A stretch of DNA of 64,000 nucleotides from Hyphomicrobiales bacterium (GTDB lineage: Bacteria; Pseudomonadota; Alphaproteobacteria; Rhizobiales; JAJFHB01), in contig JAJFHE010000059.1 in NCBI GenBank assembly GCA_021775755.1, forward strand, positions 62,001 through 126,000, in the 5' to 3' direction. A program made the translations under genes and the position numbers. This document shows positions 1 to 9,584 of this stretch, one piece after another; positions within the stretch are counted from its first letter, which is position 1; each line of letters starts with the position of its first letter. A model generated the notes under the pieces. It was not told the DNA's origin. It did not search any database and saw nothing but the letters and a program-made list of their open reading frames with translations.

Positions 1-315
1 CCCATCGATGTAGACGATACGGACTGGGACGATGTCGTGCCCGGCGTGATGCCCGATGGCGACGTGGAGATCGGCTTCATTCTTAAAAGAAGCGCCTGGG
101 GTCGAGGATATGCGACCGAAGTCTGTTCCAGGCTCTTGCGGTTCGCGTTCGAGGAGACGCCGCTCACGGAAGTGGTCGCCACGCTCTACGACGAAAATGT
201 GGCCTCCCAGCGGGTGCTCGAAAAGTGCGGCCTGACATACAGAGGTCGGCGCCGCGCTTACGCGGATGACGACTGCCCGGACTGGCGCATCAGCCGGGAT
301 GAGCCCCTAGCCTAG
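1..315 (+). CDS. GNAT N-acetyltransferase, 5'-truncated by window edge
   Basis: The reading frame is open from base 1 to the TAG at 313-315, so only the C-terminal ~104 residues are present. The sequence DVEIGFILKRSAWGRGYATE is the acetyl-CoA-binding motif region of RimJ/RimL-type GNATs, and NVASQRVLEKCGL is the usual follow-on motif. It closely resembles the complete GNAT at 57684-58265 (shared DTDWD, SAWG-GYATE, FAFEETPL, VLEK-GLT), so the two are paralogues. The substrate is unknown. Its stop codon overlaps that of the convergent methyltransferase gene. Family call is firm; function is not. Confidence 0.85.
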   Translation, partial: PIDVDDTDWDDVVPGVMPDGDVEIGFILKRSAWGRGYATEVCSRLLRFAFEETPLTEVVATLYDENVASQRVLEKCGLTYRGRRRAYADDDCPDWRISRDEPLA

Positions 316-1094
316 ACCCTTGCACGAAAGATCTGATAGGTGAGTTCGCCGCTGCCGAGCGTATCGATACGCGCGCGGCAACGGGTGAGAAATCCCTGAT
401 AGCCCGGTTCTCCCATGGCGGCGGTGAGTTCGTCGCGTGCGGGGCCCTCGATCTCTTCGAGCGTTTGGAGTGCCTCGCCGCGGATGCGAGCACTCTCGTC
501 GGCGAACGAGGCGGGTTCAAATCCTGCGGCCTCGAAGGCGTTCGTGTGCGCCGCCACGCTGACGAAATAGAAGATCAGGCCGGCGTCGCGCATATCGCGC
601 TCGAATGCCAGATAGTCCTCGCTTGGCTGATTGTCCGTACTGCGCATCCAATCCGCGCCGGTAAAGAACCCTCCAGGTTTAAGCACCCGTAAGACATCGG
701 CAAAGAAGCCCGCTTTGTCCTCGATGTGGCAGGCCACCGCCGTGCAGAACACTACATCGATGGAGCCGTCTTCGAGCGGCAGCGGACCGGGTTCCGACAA
801 CTTGAGGCTGACCCGGTCTTCGAACGGCGTGCCGGCGACGGCGCGGCGCGTTTCTTCAAGGTTGCCCCGATCGATGTCGACGGCGATGACATGTGCGGCA
901 TTGAGATCTCCGGCGAGTACTCTGGTCGCGCCGCCAAGGCCGCAGCCGAGATCGAGAACACGGGCGCTGGAAAGATCGATCCCGTGAACCACGCGGCGGA
1001 CCTCGTCGTCCCCGCCCGGCGACATGTAACCCTTGCCGTATATCCGCTGCAGGCTCAAATGCACCGCGTCCGAGTATTGGCTTTGAGTGTTCAT
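312..1094 (-). CDS. Class I SAM-dependent methyltransferase
   Basis: 260 aa, starting at ATG 1094. VLDLGCGLGGATRVLA (about residues 46-61) is SAM motif I and AVDIDRGNL is the acidic motif II loop. DVVFCTAVACHI and VLRVLKPGGFF are motifs post-II and III. The N-terminal QYSDAVHLSLQRIYGKGYMS followed by PGG resembles phosphoethanolamine/sarcosine-type N-methyltransferases (the family pattern being a GxGY/FxSxGG loop before motif I), so a small-molecule N-methyltransferase is plausible. The substrate cannot be read from the sequence. It is monocistronic, convergent with the GNAT gene and divergent from glnS. Confidence 0.8.
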   Translation of the reverse strand: MNTQSQYSDAVHLSLQRIYGKGYMSPGGDDEVRRVVHGIDLSSARVLDLGCGLGGATRVLAGDLNAAHVIAVDIDRGNLEETRRAVAGTPFEDRVSLKLSEPGPLPLEDGSIDVVFCTAVACHIEDKAGFFADVLRVLKPGGFFTGADWMRSTDNQPSEDYLAFERDMRDAGLIFYFVSVAAHTNAFEAAGFEPASFADESARIRGEALQTLEEIEGPARDELTAAMGEPGYQGFLTRCRARIDTLGSGELTYQIFRARV

Positions 1095-1288
1095 GAGGAC
1101 TGTCCGTCGATCGCCGTTTATCCGTTCCGGGTATGCGGCGAGTCTAGCGCGGATCGTGCGCCCTGTCAGTTGCCCGGCGCGTTTCTGCCGCGCCGCTGCT
1201 TGACGCCATGCGCGTTATCGCTCACATGAAGGGCGCGCTGCGGGATGTCCCGGCATCAGCGTATCAATGACAGTCGGAGACAATCTCG

Positions 1289-2986
1289 ATGAGCGAAGCC
1301 GAGCATGCGGCGGAAGAGGGCGCGAAGGACTTTATTCGCGAGGTGGTGCGCGAGGATCTGGCGTCGGGAGAAACGTCAACCGTCGTGACGCGGTTTCCGC
1401 CGGAGCCCAACGGCTATCTGCACATCGGCCATGCCAAGTCCATGTGCCTGAATTTCGGCGTGGGGGAAGAGTTTGGCGGGCGCTGTCACCTGCGCTTCGA
1501 CGACACCAATCCGGCCAAGGAAGAGCACGAGTATATCGAGGCTATCCAGCGCGACGTGCGCTGGCTCGGGTTCGACTGGGGCGAACATCTCTATTTCGCT
1601 TCAGATCATTTTGAAACGCTGTTCGCGTGGGCCGAGCATCTGATCGAGAACGGTCATGCGTTCGTCGACGACCAAACGGCCGAAGAGATCCGCAACACGC
1701 GCGGCACCCTGACCGAGCCCGGCCAGAACAGCCCCTATCGCGATCGTTCGGTGGAGGAAAATCTCGATCTCTTCCGGCGCATGCGCGCGGGCGAGTTCAG
1801 TGAAGGCGATCGCGTGTTGCGGGCGCGCGTTGACATGTCATCGGGCAATATCAACATGCGCGACCCGGTGATCTACCGGATCCTGCATGCCGAGCACCCG
1901 CGCACCGGAAACACATGGTGCATCTACCCGACCTATGACTTTGCGCATGGCCAGTCCGACGCCATTGAAGGCGTGACGCATTCGCTGTGCACGCTCGAAT
2001 TCGCCGACCACCGTCCGCTTTACGACTGGCTGATCGCCAACCTGCCGACACCGATGGTGCCTCGGCAGTTTGAGTTTTCGCGCCTCAACCTGACGCACAC
2101 GGTGCTGTCGAAGCGCCGGCTGATCCAGTTGGTGGAAGAGGGGCATGTCAAAGGCTGGGACGATCCGCGCATGCCGACCATAGGCGGTCTTCGCCGCCGC
2201 GGGTTTCCGCCCGAGGCCCTGCGCGATTTCGCCAAACGTGTCGGCATTACCAAGTCCGATAATGTTATCGAAGTTGCGCTGCTTGAACACTGCGCGCGCG
2301 AGCTCCTGAACAAGCGCGCGCTCAGGCGCATGGCCGTTCTCAAGCCGCTCAAGGTGGTCATCGAGAACTATCCCGAAGGCGAGGTGGAGTATCTCGACGC
2401 GGTCAACAACCCCGAAGACGAAGGGGCCGGCAAGCGGCAGGTGCCGTTCTCGCGTGAGATTTATCTTGAGCAAGGCGACTTCATGGAAGACCCGCCGCGC
2501 AAGTTCTTCCGGCTGGCACCGGGACGCGAGGTGCGGCTGCGCTATGCCTATTTCATTACCTGCACGGATGTCATCAAGGACGATGCAGGCAATGTGGTGG
2601 AGCTTCGCTGCACCTACGATCCGGCGACCCGCGGCGGCGATGCGCCTGACGGACGCAAGGTTAAGGGCACGCTGCACTGGGTTTCCACCGAGCACGCTGT
2701 TGACGGCGAAGTGCGGCTTTACAATCACCTCTTCACCGAGCCGGAACCCACCATGGGCGATGAATTTCTCGCCGGTCTCAACCCGGAGTCGCTTGAAGTG
2801 CTGAACGGCTGCAAGTTCGAGCCGGCGCTTGCCGAGGTGAACGAGGGCGATGCCGTTCAGTTCGAACGGCAGGGCTATTTCGGCTGCGATCCGGACAGCG
2901 GCTCCGGGCACCCGGTGTTCAACCGGGTTGTGGGCTTGCGCGACAGTTGGGCCAAGATTCAGGCGAAAGGGCAGGCAAATAAGTAA
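1289..2986 (+). CDS. glnS: Glutaminyl-tRNA synthetase
   Basis: 565 aa, the normal bacterial GlnRS length. It charges tRNA-Gln with glutamine in the cytoplasm. [16 protein letters not shown] (residues ~36-51) is the class I HIGH box. [10 protein letters not shown] is the conserved GlnRS/GluRS segment and HTVLSKRR (~270-276) is the KMSKS-equivalent loop. The C-terminal half (from about residue 345) is the anticodon-binding beta-barrel pair, with the typical GTLHWVS and [10 protein letters not shown] segments. The HIGH-box region and C-terminal barrels match GlnRS rather than bacterial GluRS. Many alphaproteobacteria lack GlnRS and amidate Glu-tRNA-Gln through GatCAB, so the gene is an informative lineage or transfer marker. 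Confidence 0.95.
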   Translation: MSEAEHAAEEGAKDFIREVVREDLASGETSTVVTRFPPEPNGYLHIGHAKSMCLNFGVGEEFGGRCHLRFDDTNPAKEEHEYIEAIQRDVRWLGFDWGEHLYFASDHFETLFAWAEHLIENGHAFVDDQTAEEIRNTRGTLTEPGQNSPYRDRSVEENLDLFRRMRAGEFSEGDRVLRARVDMSSGNINMRDPVIYRILHAEHPRTGNTWCIYPTYDFAHGQSDAIEGVTHSLCTLEFADHRPLYDWLIANLPTPMVPRQFEFSRLNLTHTVLSKRRLIQLVEEGHVKGWDDPRMPTIGGLRRRGFPPEALRDFAKRVGITKSDNVIEVALLEHCARELLNKRALRRMAVLKPLKVVIENYPEGEVEYLDAVNNPEDEGAGKRQVPFSREIYLEQGDFMEDPPRKFFRLAPGREVRLRYAYFITCTDVIKDDAGNVVELRCTYDPATRGGDAPDGRKVKGTLHWVSTEHAVDGEVRLYNHLFTEPEPTMGDEFLAGLNPESLEVLNGCKFEPALAEVNEGDAVQFERQGYFGCDPDSGSGHPVFNRVVGLRDSWAKIQAKGQANK

Positions 2987-3174
2987 AATACCTGCCGGTC
3001 GGCCCTTTTTTGGCGGGTCTGAAAGTATCCGGTGGCGGGCTGGAGAATTTAAGATGCGTACAAAGAAATAAACACCCTCATCGCGTCAATCTTATACCGG
3101 GAAGTCCGATTTTGCTTTGTCAATCCGCGCGTGGTTTTTCGTTGAAAACTGCGGTTTTTCAGCACGAGAATCAT

Positions 3175-3202
3175 TTGACCCTATACGGTATTTTTACATA
3201 AT
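3175..3202 (+). promoter_or_regulatory. Putative sigma-70-type promoter for the hybrid kinase
   Basis: TTGACC (3175-3180) and CATAAT (3197-3202) are spaced by 16 bp in an AT-rich stretch unlike the flanking GC-rich DNA. Transcription would start near 3209, about 70 bases before the preferred kinase start. The rest of the 2987-3278 gap holds no gene that I can see; a TTTTTT run at 3005-3010 after glnS sits in a weak stem and is not a convincing terminator. Confidence 0.35.
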
Positions 3203-3278
3203 CACGGTCTAGTGTTCGTTGCGCTTATCTCACATCGGCGGTCATGGGGGCTTCGTGTGGATGTGGGCGGATGGACGG

Positions 3279-5585
3279 ATGTTGAAAAAAATTCCTCTCG
3301 CCTTGAAGATCCCGGCGCTGATTGCAGTGTCAGCCATACTGCTTGCTGTTGGCATTGCCGCTTTTGGAATTAACGCCGCGACACGCAATGCGCAGGACGC
3401 CGCCGACGACAAACTTCGCGCACTGCTCGATAACCGCAGTCAGGTTCTGACGCACTATCTGTTATCCATTGAACAGGATGCGCGCACGGTTGCCTCTTCG
3501 CCGCTGACCCGCGCCGCACTGGGCGAGTTCTCAGCCGCGTGGGCGGAACTTGGCGGCGATCAGCAGCAGGTTCTTCAGGACGCCTACATCACCGGCAATC
3601 CGAATGTGCTCGGCGAAAAGGAAAATCTTGACGCCGCAGGCACCGGCAGCATCTACGATGCGGTGCATGGCAAATATCATCCCTGGTTCCGGACTTTGCT
3701 GAAGGAGCGTGGATATTACGATATCTTCTTGTTCGATCTGAACGGAAATCTTGTCTATACGGTGTTCAAGGAGCTGGACTTCGCCACCAACCTCAACTCG
3801 GGCGAATTCCGCGACACCGACCTTGGAAACGCGTTCCGTGCCGCGCGGACCGCGCGCAGTGAAGGTTCGCTTCACTTTTTCGACTTCAAGCCCTATTCGC
3901 CAAGCCACGGGGCGCCCGCGAGTTTCATATCCATACCGTTGATGGAAGGGGGCGAGACGATCGGTGTGCTGGCCTTCCAGATGCCGGCCGCTCGCATCAA
4001 TGCGGTGATGGCCGGGCGTTCGGGCCTGGGCACGACCGGAGAGACACTCATAGTCGGCGAAGACGGCTTGATGCGGAACGATTCGCGGTTCGCCGACCAG
4101 ACCACGATCCTCAATGTAGCGGTGCAGAACATTGCAATTGACGCGGCGCTCAATGGCGTTGCCGCGAGCACGGTTTCAACCGACTACCGCGACATGACAA
4201 TGAAGGTTCAGGCGGTTCCCTTCGAGTTTCACGGTACGAGATGGGCGCTGGTGGCGGTTATCGGGCTGGACGAGATCATGGCTCCCATCCACGCGATGCG
4301 GGACAAAATCACGTATACATCGCTTGTCATCCTGGTCGCCATCACACTCATTTGTCTGGTTATGGCACGCGGCATTGTCGCCGAAGTTCAAGGCCTAATC
4401 GAAGCTCGCAACAGCGAGGCGAGGGCGCACCGGGCGAAGTCGGAGTTTCTGGCCATGATGAGCCATGAAATCCGCACTCCCATGAACGGCATTCTGGGTA
4501 TGGCGTCCGTACTCGCCGACAGCGATCTTTCAGAAAGTCAGCGCGCCAAGCTCGATGTCATCCGGTTCTCCGGTGACAGTATGTTGAATGTTCTGAATGA
4601 TATTCTGGACATTTCACGCATCGAAGCGGGCCGGCTGGAGCTTGAGAACATTCCGTTTTCCCTGCACGACGTATTGCGCAAGGTGAAGGAAGTACATGCG
4701 CTCAAGGCTGAAGAGAGGGGCGTTTCGATGACCCTGAGCGGCCATGAGGCGGTGCAGGCCCTGCGGCTTGGCGATGCCAACCGCATCGTGCAGATCCTTC
4801 ATAATCTGGCATCGAACGCGGTCAAGTTCACTGACACCGGCGTCATTGCGATCAGTTGCGAAGTGCTGAACGATGCAAAGGAAGCCGTGCGTATCGAGGT
4901 CGCCGATACGGGGATCGGCATGAGTGCGGAGCAGGTTGCCCGCGTGTTCGCTCCTTTCGTTCAGGCAAGCCGCTCGACGACACGTAAATATGGCGGGTCT
5001 GGGCTGGGGCTATCCATCGTCAAGAATCTGGTCGATGCCATGGGCGGCAAGCTGAATGTCGAAAGTATGCCCGGCATGGGAACGACATTCGCCATTACGC
5101 TGCCACTTGAACTCGCGCCGGGCGTGACCGATGAAACGAGGCCGGAGATGGCGCGTTCGGCGGCGGGCGGAGTGCCGCGCGCCTTGAGTGTCCTGGTGGC
5201 GGAAGATAACGAAATCAACCGACTGGTCCTCAAGGCGATGCTCGAGCCGTTCAACTTTTCACTCGATTTCGCGGCAAACGGGCTCGAAGCCGTTGATGCT
5301 TTCGCTGGGCGCGCGTTTGATATCGTGCTCATGGATATCGAGATGCCGGAAATGGGCGGGCGCGAAGCATTGTCACTGATCCGTGAGCACGAGGCATCGA
5401 ACGCGCTTGCCGCAACGCCGGTTATCGCCGTGTCGGCTCACGCCACGCCTGAGCACATCAAGAGCTTCGTTAAAGACGGGTTCACCGCGTGTGTGACCAA
5501 GCCGCTCGATCCCGTTGCTCTGGTGGCAACCATCCGCGCGGCGTGTCCGCCGTCGAACGAGTTGCACAGCTCTGCAACCGGTTAA
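3279..5585 (+). CDS. Hybrid sensor histidine kinase/response regulator, membrane-bound
   Basis: 768 aa from ATG 3279 (MLKKIPLALK). The frame is open upstream to a TTG at 3219, but the 3279 start places the first membrane helix (about residues 7-30) at the N terminus as in related kinases. A periplasmic cache-like sensor region follows, ending in a second helix (LVILVAITLICLVMA, ~350-365). Then come HisKA with MMSHEIRTPMNG (phosphorylatable His ~396), HATPase_c with the N box NLASNAVKF, DTGIGM and GGSGLGLSIV, and a C-terminal receiver with AEDNEINR, LMDIEMP (phosphoacceptor Asp ~685) and a conserved TKP lysine. No Hpt domain or output regulator is adjacent, so the phosphorelay partner is elsewhere. 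The ligand is unknown. Confidence 0.9.
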   Translation: MLKKIPLALKIPALIAVSAILLAVGIAAFGINAATRNAQDAADDKLRALLDNRSQVLTHYLLSIEQDARTVASSPLTRAALGEFSAAWAELGGDQQQVLQDAYITGNPNVLGEKENLDAAGTGSIYDAVHGKYHPWFRTLLKERGYYDIFLFDLNGNLVYTVFKELDFATNLNSGEFRDTDLGNAFRAARTARSEGSLHFFDFKPYSPSHGAPASFISIPLMEGGETIGVLAFQMPAARINAVMAGRSGLGTTGETLIVGEDGLMRNDSRFADQTTILNVAVQNIAIDAALNGVAASTVSTDYRDMTMKVQAVPFEFHGTRWALVAVIGLDEIMAPIHAMRDKITYTSLVILVAITLICLVMARGIVAEVQGLIEARNSEARAHRAKSEFLAMMSHEIRTPMNGILGMASVLADSDLSESQRAKLDVIRFSGDSMLNVLNDILDISRIEAGRLELENIPFSLHDVLRKVKEVHALKAEERGVSMTLSGHEAVQALRLGDANRIVQILHNLASNAVKFTDTGVIAISCEVLNDAKEAVRIEVADTGIGMSAEQVARVFAPFVQASRSTTRKYGGSGLGLSIVKNLVDAMGGKLNVESMPGMGTTFAITLPLELAPGVTDETRPEMARSAAGGVPRALSVLVAEDNEINRLVLKAMLEPFNFSLDFAANGLEAVDAFAGRAFDIVLMDIEMPEMGGREALSLIREHEASNALAATPVIAVSAHATPEHIKSFVKDGFTACVTKPLDPVALVATIRAACPPSNELHSSATG

Positions 5586-5637
5586 CCCGATTCAAAAAAC
5601 ATCTCTATGGGATTGAAACAATTGATGTTTGACGGCT

Positions 5638-6567
5638 TCAGGTCGCGAGCAATCGGCGCATTACGGGGCGCAGGAGCAGTGGCGTAATGTAGATTGGAAA
5701 CTGCACCAGCGCGAAGAATATCCATGTGTCGGGCGGAACGGCAGTAGCAAGTGCGCTGATCGCCAGAGCCATGTTGCGGTTGCCGGCGGAAAAGCCGAGC
5801 GTCAGTGCCGTCGAAGCGCCAAGACGCCAGAAAATTGCTGCGGTCAACGCCAGAAGGCCAAGATTGAGTGCGAACGCCGCGCCGGTCAGGCCGAGGATGG
5901 TACGCGGGTCGCGCCACAGGGCATCGGCCACTCCGTCCATGGCTGCGACGGCGAAGAGCACCATGAAGGCGACGTTCAGGCCGTCGAACACAAGATCGGA
6001 GGACACCCGGCGCGCGTCGCCGAGCAGGCGCCGGACCGCCCACGCTGCGATCGCCGCCCCGCCGATCAGGAAGGCGAGGCGGAGCGCGAGTTGTCCGATG
6101 GTGATATCGAGTTCAATGTCGAGAATGAATTCGGTGAGCGCCGGCACGGTCAGCGGCGTTATGATCATGCCAAGCAGCAGAACCGCAAGGCTGAGTGTGC
6201 CATTGAGGCCGAGAAGCTGCGACATGGCGGGCGACGATACGGTGGACGGTGCCGTGGCGAGCAGGATCAGGGCGAGCGCATACTCCGGGCCGGGCTTTGC
6301 GATTGAGAAAGCAATCCAGAACAGAACCGGCACGGCGAGCATTGCCCAGGCAATGCCCAGTATCATCGATCGGGACGTACGCGCTTCTTTCAGTGCATCG
6401 CCTGTGTCGATGCGCACCATCGCGATTGTCAGGAGACAGAACACGGAGACCGGAAACAGCGGGCGCACAAGCTCGGCAAGCTGCGGCAGCGCCAGGCCGA
6501 CGAATATGCTGGCGGCAAGGATCCAGGCGCCGCGCGCTCCAACCCAGGCAAGCAGTTGCACGGCCAT
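5638..6567 (-). CDS. SBF/bile acid:sodium symporter-family transporter
   Basis: 309 aa with about ten hydrophobic helices and almost no soluble domain. LLATAPSTVSSPAMSQLLGL is the half-repeat motif of the SBF/BASS family and SAGNRNMALAIS is the family's conserved GNRN-type signature in the second repeat. The start (ATG 6567) lies 6 bp after the dctM stop, so it is almost certainly co-transcribed with the TRAP genes. This suggests a second carrier for the same or a related organic anion. The sodium coupling and substrate are inferred from the family only. Confidence 0.85.
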   Translation of the reverse strand: MAVQLLAWVGARGAWILAASIFVGLALPQLAELVRPLFPVSVFCLLTIAMVRIDTGDALKEARTSRSMILGIAWAMLAVPVLFWIAFSIAKPGPEYALALILLATAPSTVSSPAMSQLLGLNGTLSLAVLLLGMIITPLTVPALTEFILDIELDITIGQLALRLAFLIGGAAIAAWAVRRLLGDARRVSSDLVFDGLNVAFMVLFAVAAMDGVADALWRDPRTILGLTGAAFALNLGLLALTAAIFWRLGASTALTLGFSAGNRNMALAISALATAVPPDTWIFFALVQFPIYITPLLLRPVMRRLLAT

Positions 6568-6573
6568 CGCGGC

Positions 6574-7869
6574 TCACATCTTCGATGGCAGATAAGTCGC
6601 GATTTGCGGGAACATGGATAGCAACACCACACATACCAGCATGATCACGAACATTGGCGCCGCGGCGCGCGCTATGAAATCGATGTCGCGCCCGGTCATA
6701 CCCTGAAGCACGAACAGATTGAAGCCAATGGGCGGCGTGATCTGGGCAATCTCGACGACAATCATGAGAAATACGCCGAACCAGATCATATCGAATCCGG
6801 CTTGCCGTACCAGCGGTTCGATGACCGCCATGGTGAGCACGATGGACGAGATGCCGTCGAGAAAGCAGCCAAGGATGACGTAAAACACCGTAAGCGCCGC
6901 GATCAGCATCCAGGGGCTGAGTTCAAGCGTCACGATCCAGGTCGCCAGCGCGCGCGGAATGCCGGTGAAACCCATGGCGAGCGAGAGAAAGGACGAGCCC
7001 GCCAGAATGAAGGCGATCATTGCGGTCGTCTTGGTGGCGCCCAGGAGGCTTTCGCGAAACGACTTCCAGTTGAGCGATTTCTGCGCCCAAGACAGGATCA
7101 GCGCACCGACGACGCCGATAACCGCTGCCTCGGTGGCGGTGGCGTAGCCACGGTAGATCGAGATCATCACGCCGCCGATCAGCAGTACCACGGGCAGCAG
7201 CTGTTTAAGCGCAACAATCTTCTCCATCCAGCTGTAGCGTTCTTCGTGGCCGGCGTGGCGCTGGCCTGTGATCAGCGACCAGCCGCCGATATAGAGCATG
7301 AACAGGAGCGCCAGTGTGATGCCCGGCAGAATGCCGGCAATGAACAGCTTGGCGATCGATTCATTGACCGTGACGCCATAGATGATGAGCGTGATCGAGG
7401 GTGGAATAAGGAGCCCCAGCGTTCCGGCGCCGGCCAGCGTTCCGATGATCATGCGTTCGGGATACCCGCGCCGCCTGAGTTCGGGGATCGACATTTTGCC
7501 GACGGTTGCAACGGTTGCGGCGGAGGATCCGGAGATCGCCGCGAAAATCGCCGAGCCGGCGATGTTCACATGCAGAAGGCCGCCTGGAAGTCGCTGCATC
7601 CATGGCTGTAATCCTCGAAACAGGTTTTCGGAGAGTTTCGTTCGAAACAGTATCTCGCCCATCCAGATGAACAGCGGCAACGCCGCCAGTGTCCAGCTGG
7701 AGCCGGCGCTCCAGATGGTCGTCGCCATGGCATCGCCAACGGGCCGCGACGTGAAGAGTTCCATGCCGATGACCGCGACGCCAATGAGGCTCAGCGCGAT
7801 CCAGATGCCGGTTCCCAGAAACAGGAACAGGATGGCCAGAAAAATGACGACATATCCGATTTCAGCCAT
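6574..7869 (-). CDS. dctM: TRAP transporter large permease subunit (DctM family)
   Basis: 431 aa, about 12 membrane helices, the normal DctM size. FAAISGSSAATVATVGKMSI (around residues 110-130) and GTLAGAGTLGLLIPPSI are family signatures of the DctM transport core, and the C-terminal half has TPPIGFNLFVLQGMTG. It moves a carboxylate-type solute, delivered by the periplasmic DctP, across the inner membrane using an ion gradient. It starts 4 bp after the dctQ stop. Confidence 0.95.
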   Translation of the reverse strand: MAEIGYVVIFLAILFLFLGTGIWIALSLIGVAVIGMELFTSRPVGDAMATTIWSAGSSWTLAALPLFIWMGEILFRTKLSENLFRGLQPWMQRLPGGLLHVNIAGSAIFAAISGSSAATVATVGKMSIPELRRRGYPERMIIGTLAGAGTLGLLIPPSITLIIYGVTVNESIAKLFIAGILPGITLALLFMLYIGGWSLITGQRHAGHEERYSWMEKIVALKQLLPVVLLIGGVMISIYRGYATATEAAVIGVVGALILSWAQKSLNWKSFRESLLGATKTTAMIAFILAGSSFLSLAMGFTGIPRALATWIVTLELSPWMLIAALTVFYVILGCFLDGISSIVLTMAVIEPLVRQAGFDMIWFGVFLMIVVEIAQITPPIGFNLFVLQGMTGRDIDFIARAAAPMFVIMLVCVVLLSMFPQIATYLPSKM

Positions 7870-7873
7870 GGTC

Positions 7874-8413
7874 TCAGTGCTCTCTGAGCTGCATATCGGG
7901 TGCCGCCTCGACGGATTGCGGATCCATGGTGATCAGCAGCTTGACCAGTGCGTGCGTTACCGCGATGCCGACGAGCGTGGCGCCGATTGCCATGATGAGC
8001 TGGGGCATCCAAAGCGGTGTCGCGTCGATGCCCTCGCTTTTCTCGTTGAACTTGTAGGAAACCCAGGTCATGCGCAGGAGAAACCAGGCGAGGTAGCAGG
8101 CGAAGAACGCGCCGACTGCGTGGCACCAGATCTCGACGGCAAGCCGCACCTTGCCGCGCAAGGCGGTACGCAGAATGGCGACGCGAATATGGCCGCCCTC
8201 CTTGAAAGTGTAGGCGAGGCCGAGAAACGTCGTCGCGGCCAGCGTGTAGCCGGAATAGGCGTTGAGGCCGGGTATGAAGGTGCCTATCAGGCGGGTGACG
8301 ATGCTTGTAATGACCAGCACAGCCAGCAGCACCATAAAACCGGCCGCGATGTAGCCGCTGATCAGGTAGAGGACGTTCAGCCACCGGTCGAGCCGTTTGA
8401 GAAGCGCAGGCAT
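7874..8413 (-). CDS. dctQ: TRAP transporter small permease subunit (DctQ family)
   Basis: 179 aa with four membrane helices (first at about residues 14-38, GYIAAGFMVLLAVLVITS). LGLAYTFKEGGHIRVAIL is the conserved DctQ loop. It partners with DctM in the inner membrane. It is separated from dctP by about 105 bp that contain a strong hairpin, and abuts dctM. Confidence 0.93.
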   Translation of the reverse strand: MPALLKRLDRWLNVLYLISGYIAAGFMVLLAVLVITSIVTRLIGTFIPGLNAYSGYTLAATTFLGLAYTFKEGGHIRVAILRTALRGKVRLAVEIWCHAVGAFFACYLAWFLLRMTWVSYKFNEKSEGIDATPLWMPQLIMAIGATLVGIAVTHALVKLLITMDPQSVEAAPDMQLREH

Positions 8414-8478
8414 ATCGATGTCGCGCCCCCCAAGCGCTGATGACTTCGAAATGAAGCCGATCGGAAGAACTGGAAGTG

Positions 8479-8505
8479 CCCGCGCGCCCTGGTCGCGCGC
8501 GCGGG
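8479..8505 (-). terminator. GC-rich hairpin between dctP and dctQ
   Basis: Arms CCCGCGCGC (8479-8487) and GCGCGCGGG (8497-8505) form a 9-bp all-GC stem with a loop of about 9 bases. It lies just after the dctP stop in the transcribed strand. No U-run follows, so rather than a full terminator it may be a processing or attenuation element that keeps binding-protein mRNA in excess over permease mRNA. Confidence 0.45.
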
Positions 8506-8518
8506 CTTTGCTGTTCTG

Positions 8519-9499
8519 TCAGTTGGCGTTGTAGCTGTCGATGACACCCTGGCCCTTGGCGCCGGCGCGCTCAAGCCATTCGTTCATCATCTGCTCGCCG
8601 ATCGAGCGGAAGTCGCCGGCGAGCTGGTCGCTGGGCGGCTCAACGGTCATGCCGTTCTCCATCAGCTTATCCTTGTACCAGTTGGCCAGTTCCTCAGCCT
8701 TTGCCCAGCCCCGCGCTTCAGCGGTTGCGGCGGCTTCGGTAATGATGTTGCGGGTCGCATCGTCAAGACCGTCCCAGGCCTCGAGATTGACGATGACCAT
8801 GTTCTTCGGCAGCCATGCCTGCGTGTCGTACCAGTATTCGACATGCTCCCAGATCTTGCGGTCATAGCCGGTCGACCCCGACGAGATCATGCTTTCCGCC
8901 GTGCCCGTCGAGAAGGCTTGCGTGAGTTCTGCGGCTTCGATCTTGGTCGGAATGGCGCCCATGAGCTCCGCCAGCCTTGAAGTTGCCGCGTTATAGGCGC
9001 GGAATTTCAGGCCGTTCATGTCGGCTGCTGAGTTGATCGGAATATTGGCGTAAAGGCCCTGCGGCGGCCACGGCACCGCATAAAGCATTTTCAGACCCTT
9101 GACCGCGAGGATCTCATCGATCGCTCCGCGTGACGCGTCGAAAAGCCTGCGTGCGTCGGCGAAACTTGTCGCAAGAAACGGCAGAGCGTCGATTTCGAAC
9201 ATCGGATCTTCATTGCCGAGTGCTGAAATGAGGCGTTCGCCGATCGGCGCCTGGCCGGTGCGCACGGCGCGAAATATTTCGCCGCCCTTGAATAGAGAAC
9301 CGCCGGGGTGGGCGACGATTTCAAGCTCTCCACCCGTTGCCTCCGTAACGTCCTGGGCGAACTGGGCGGCGTTCTCTGAATGGTAGTTGCTTGCCGCATA
9401 TGCCAGCGGCATGTCCCAGCGTTCGCCGGCAACCGCGACCTGCGCTGTCAGCGCAAGCCCGGCGGCGAACCCGGCCAGTGTAATCTTGGCGAATTTCAT
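8519..9499 (-). CDS. dctP: TRAP transporter solute-binding protein (DctP family)
   Basis: 326 aa, starting at ATG 9499 with a good ribosome site (AGGGAGGAACAAC). It has a signal peptide (hydrophobic TLAGFAAGLALTAQ, cleavage near AVAGE). ENAAQFAQDVTEATGGELEI, PGGSLFKGGEIFRAVRTGQA and KFRAYNAATSRLAELMGAIP are typical DctP segments; the last contains the arginine that pairs with the substrate carboxylate. WPPQGLYAN, with its two consecutive prolines, and AELTQAFSTGTAESMISSG are also conserved. It delivers a carboxylate ligand to DctQM; the ligand is unidentified. Confidence 0.93.
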   Translation of the reverse strand: MKFAKITLAGFAAGLALTAQVAVAGERWDMPLAYAASNYHSENAAQFAQDVTEATGGELEIVAHPGGSLFKGGEIFRAVRTGQAPIGERLISALGNEDPMFEIDALPFLATSFADARRLFDASRGAIDEILAVKGLKMLYAVPWPPQGLYANIPINSAADMNGLKFRAYNAATSRLAELMGAIPTKIEAAELTQAFSTGTAESMISSGSTGYDRKIWEHVEYWYDTQAWLPKNMVIVNLEAWDGLDDATRNIITEAAATAEARGWAKAEELANWYKDKLMENGMTVEPPSDQLAGDFRSIGEQMMNEWLERAGAKGQGVIDSYNAN

Positions 9500-9584
9500 G
9501 TTGTTCCTCCCTTTAGAATTGTGCCGGCGATGTTAGAGCACTTTGTGCCGATGTTGAACTGTTTGATGGCGCGGGAGCGAAGCG

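Noticed and set aside
503-520. GGTTCAAATCC-like string resembling a tRNA T-arm
   Set aside because: It is in the coding region of the methyltransferase and has no acceptor or anticodon stem around it.
1838-2911. 357-codon open frame antisense to glnS
   Set aside because: Mirror of glnS codon structure with no motif of its own.
2988-3016. CCTGCC ... TTTTTT ... GGCGGG as the glnS terminator
   Set aside because: The T-run is in the loop rather than after the stem, which has a G-U pair.
5597-5630. AAACATC-N20-GATGTTT as a bidirectional terminator between the kinase and SBF genes
   Set aside because: The loop is 20 bases and the stem AT-rich, with no U-run; too weak to report.
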